A stretch of DNA of 64,000 nt from Limnomonas spitsbergensis. Taxonomy: Eukaryota; Chlorophyta; Chlorophyceae; Chlamydomonadales. Below are positions 63,948 to 64,000 of this stretch, in pieces (the first letter of the stretch is position 1; every line of letters begins with the position of its first letter). The notes beneath the pieces are model-generated. The model made no database searches. It worked only from the letters and a program-made list of their open reading frames with translations, and was not told the DNA's origin. The stretch lies in assembly GCA_037349105.1 (NCBI GenBank), contig JAYJMM010000124.1, forward strand, positions 5,688,001 to 5,752,000, given 5' to 3'. The translations under genes were made by a program, and so were the position numbers.

Positions 63948-64000
63948 ATTGTAGGATTGAGGTCACAATGTATCGTTTCCATCCAGGCATCCAGCAGATG

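Overview
The window is nuclear DNA of a eukaryote, most likely a green alga. Multi-exon genes with GT-AG introns (a few GC-AG) lie in a mid-GC background crowded with short interspersed repeats and minisatellites. The guanylate-binding protein has a plant-type C-terminal tail, the uL13 protein resembles plant mitochondrial L13, and a transit-peptide-like leader precedes a plastid-style methyltransferase. A prasinophyte such as Cymbomonas/Pyramimonadales is my best guess from the repeat-rich intron style; that is inference only.

Layout. 0.1-2.3 kb: minus-strand RING/coiled-coil (TRAIP-like) gene. 2.6-4.9 kb: decayed mobile element with inverted arms and a PHD-like palindrome. 6.1-9.7 kb: complete Gemin2 gene, 8 exons, minus. 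10.6-11.2 kb: LINE relic. 11.9-13.0 kb: mitochondrial-type ribosomal protein uL13. 14.5-17.1 kb: SLC35F-type transporter, head-to-head with a plus-strand ICMT/PEMT-like membrane methyltransferase (17.2-19.4 kb). 20.4-23.6 kb: TFIIB-family factor, divergent from a GLTP/ACD11-like lipid-transfer gene (23.9-25.2 kb). 25.2-34.1 kb: large guanylate-binding GTPase gene with 18 clear exons, one of 22 nt. 35.9-37.3 kb: intronless FNR/[2Fe-2S] reductase. 37.6-38.9 kb: two abutting TAA-flanked inverted-repeat transposons. 39.9-57.3 kb: one 22-exon coiled-coil gene of about 1407 codons, whose introns hold a 60-bp satellite, several minisatellites and a Harbinger-like cluster (46.0-48.5 kb). 58.5-61.9 kb: plus-strand PD-(D/E)XK-like gene. 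61.9-64.0 kb: repeats and a second LINE relic.

The host genes are unrelated housekeeping genes (snRNP assembly, translation, transcription, transport, lipid transfer, GTPase, redox); no operon-like or defence system is visible. Exon phases were checked by hand and close in frame for nearly all models, which is the main support for the gene structures.

The most unusual signals are in the repeats. All 15 recognised copies of one roughly 150-bp repeat (family B) lie inside introns, often within about 20-100 nt of an exon. Many minisatellites contain duplicated splice sites or abut one. At least five transposon copies show TAA duplications, one of them a palindromic composite.
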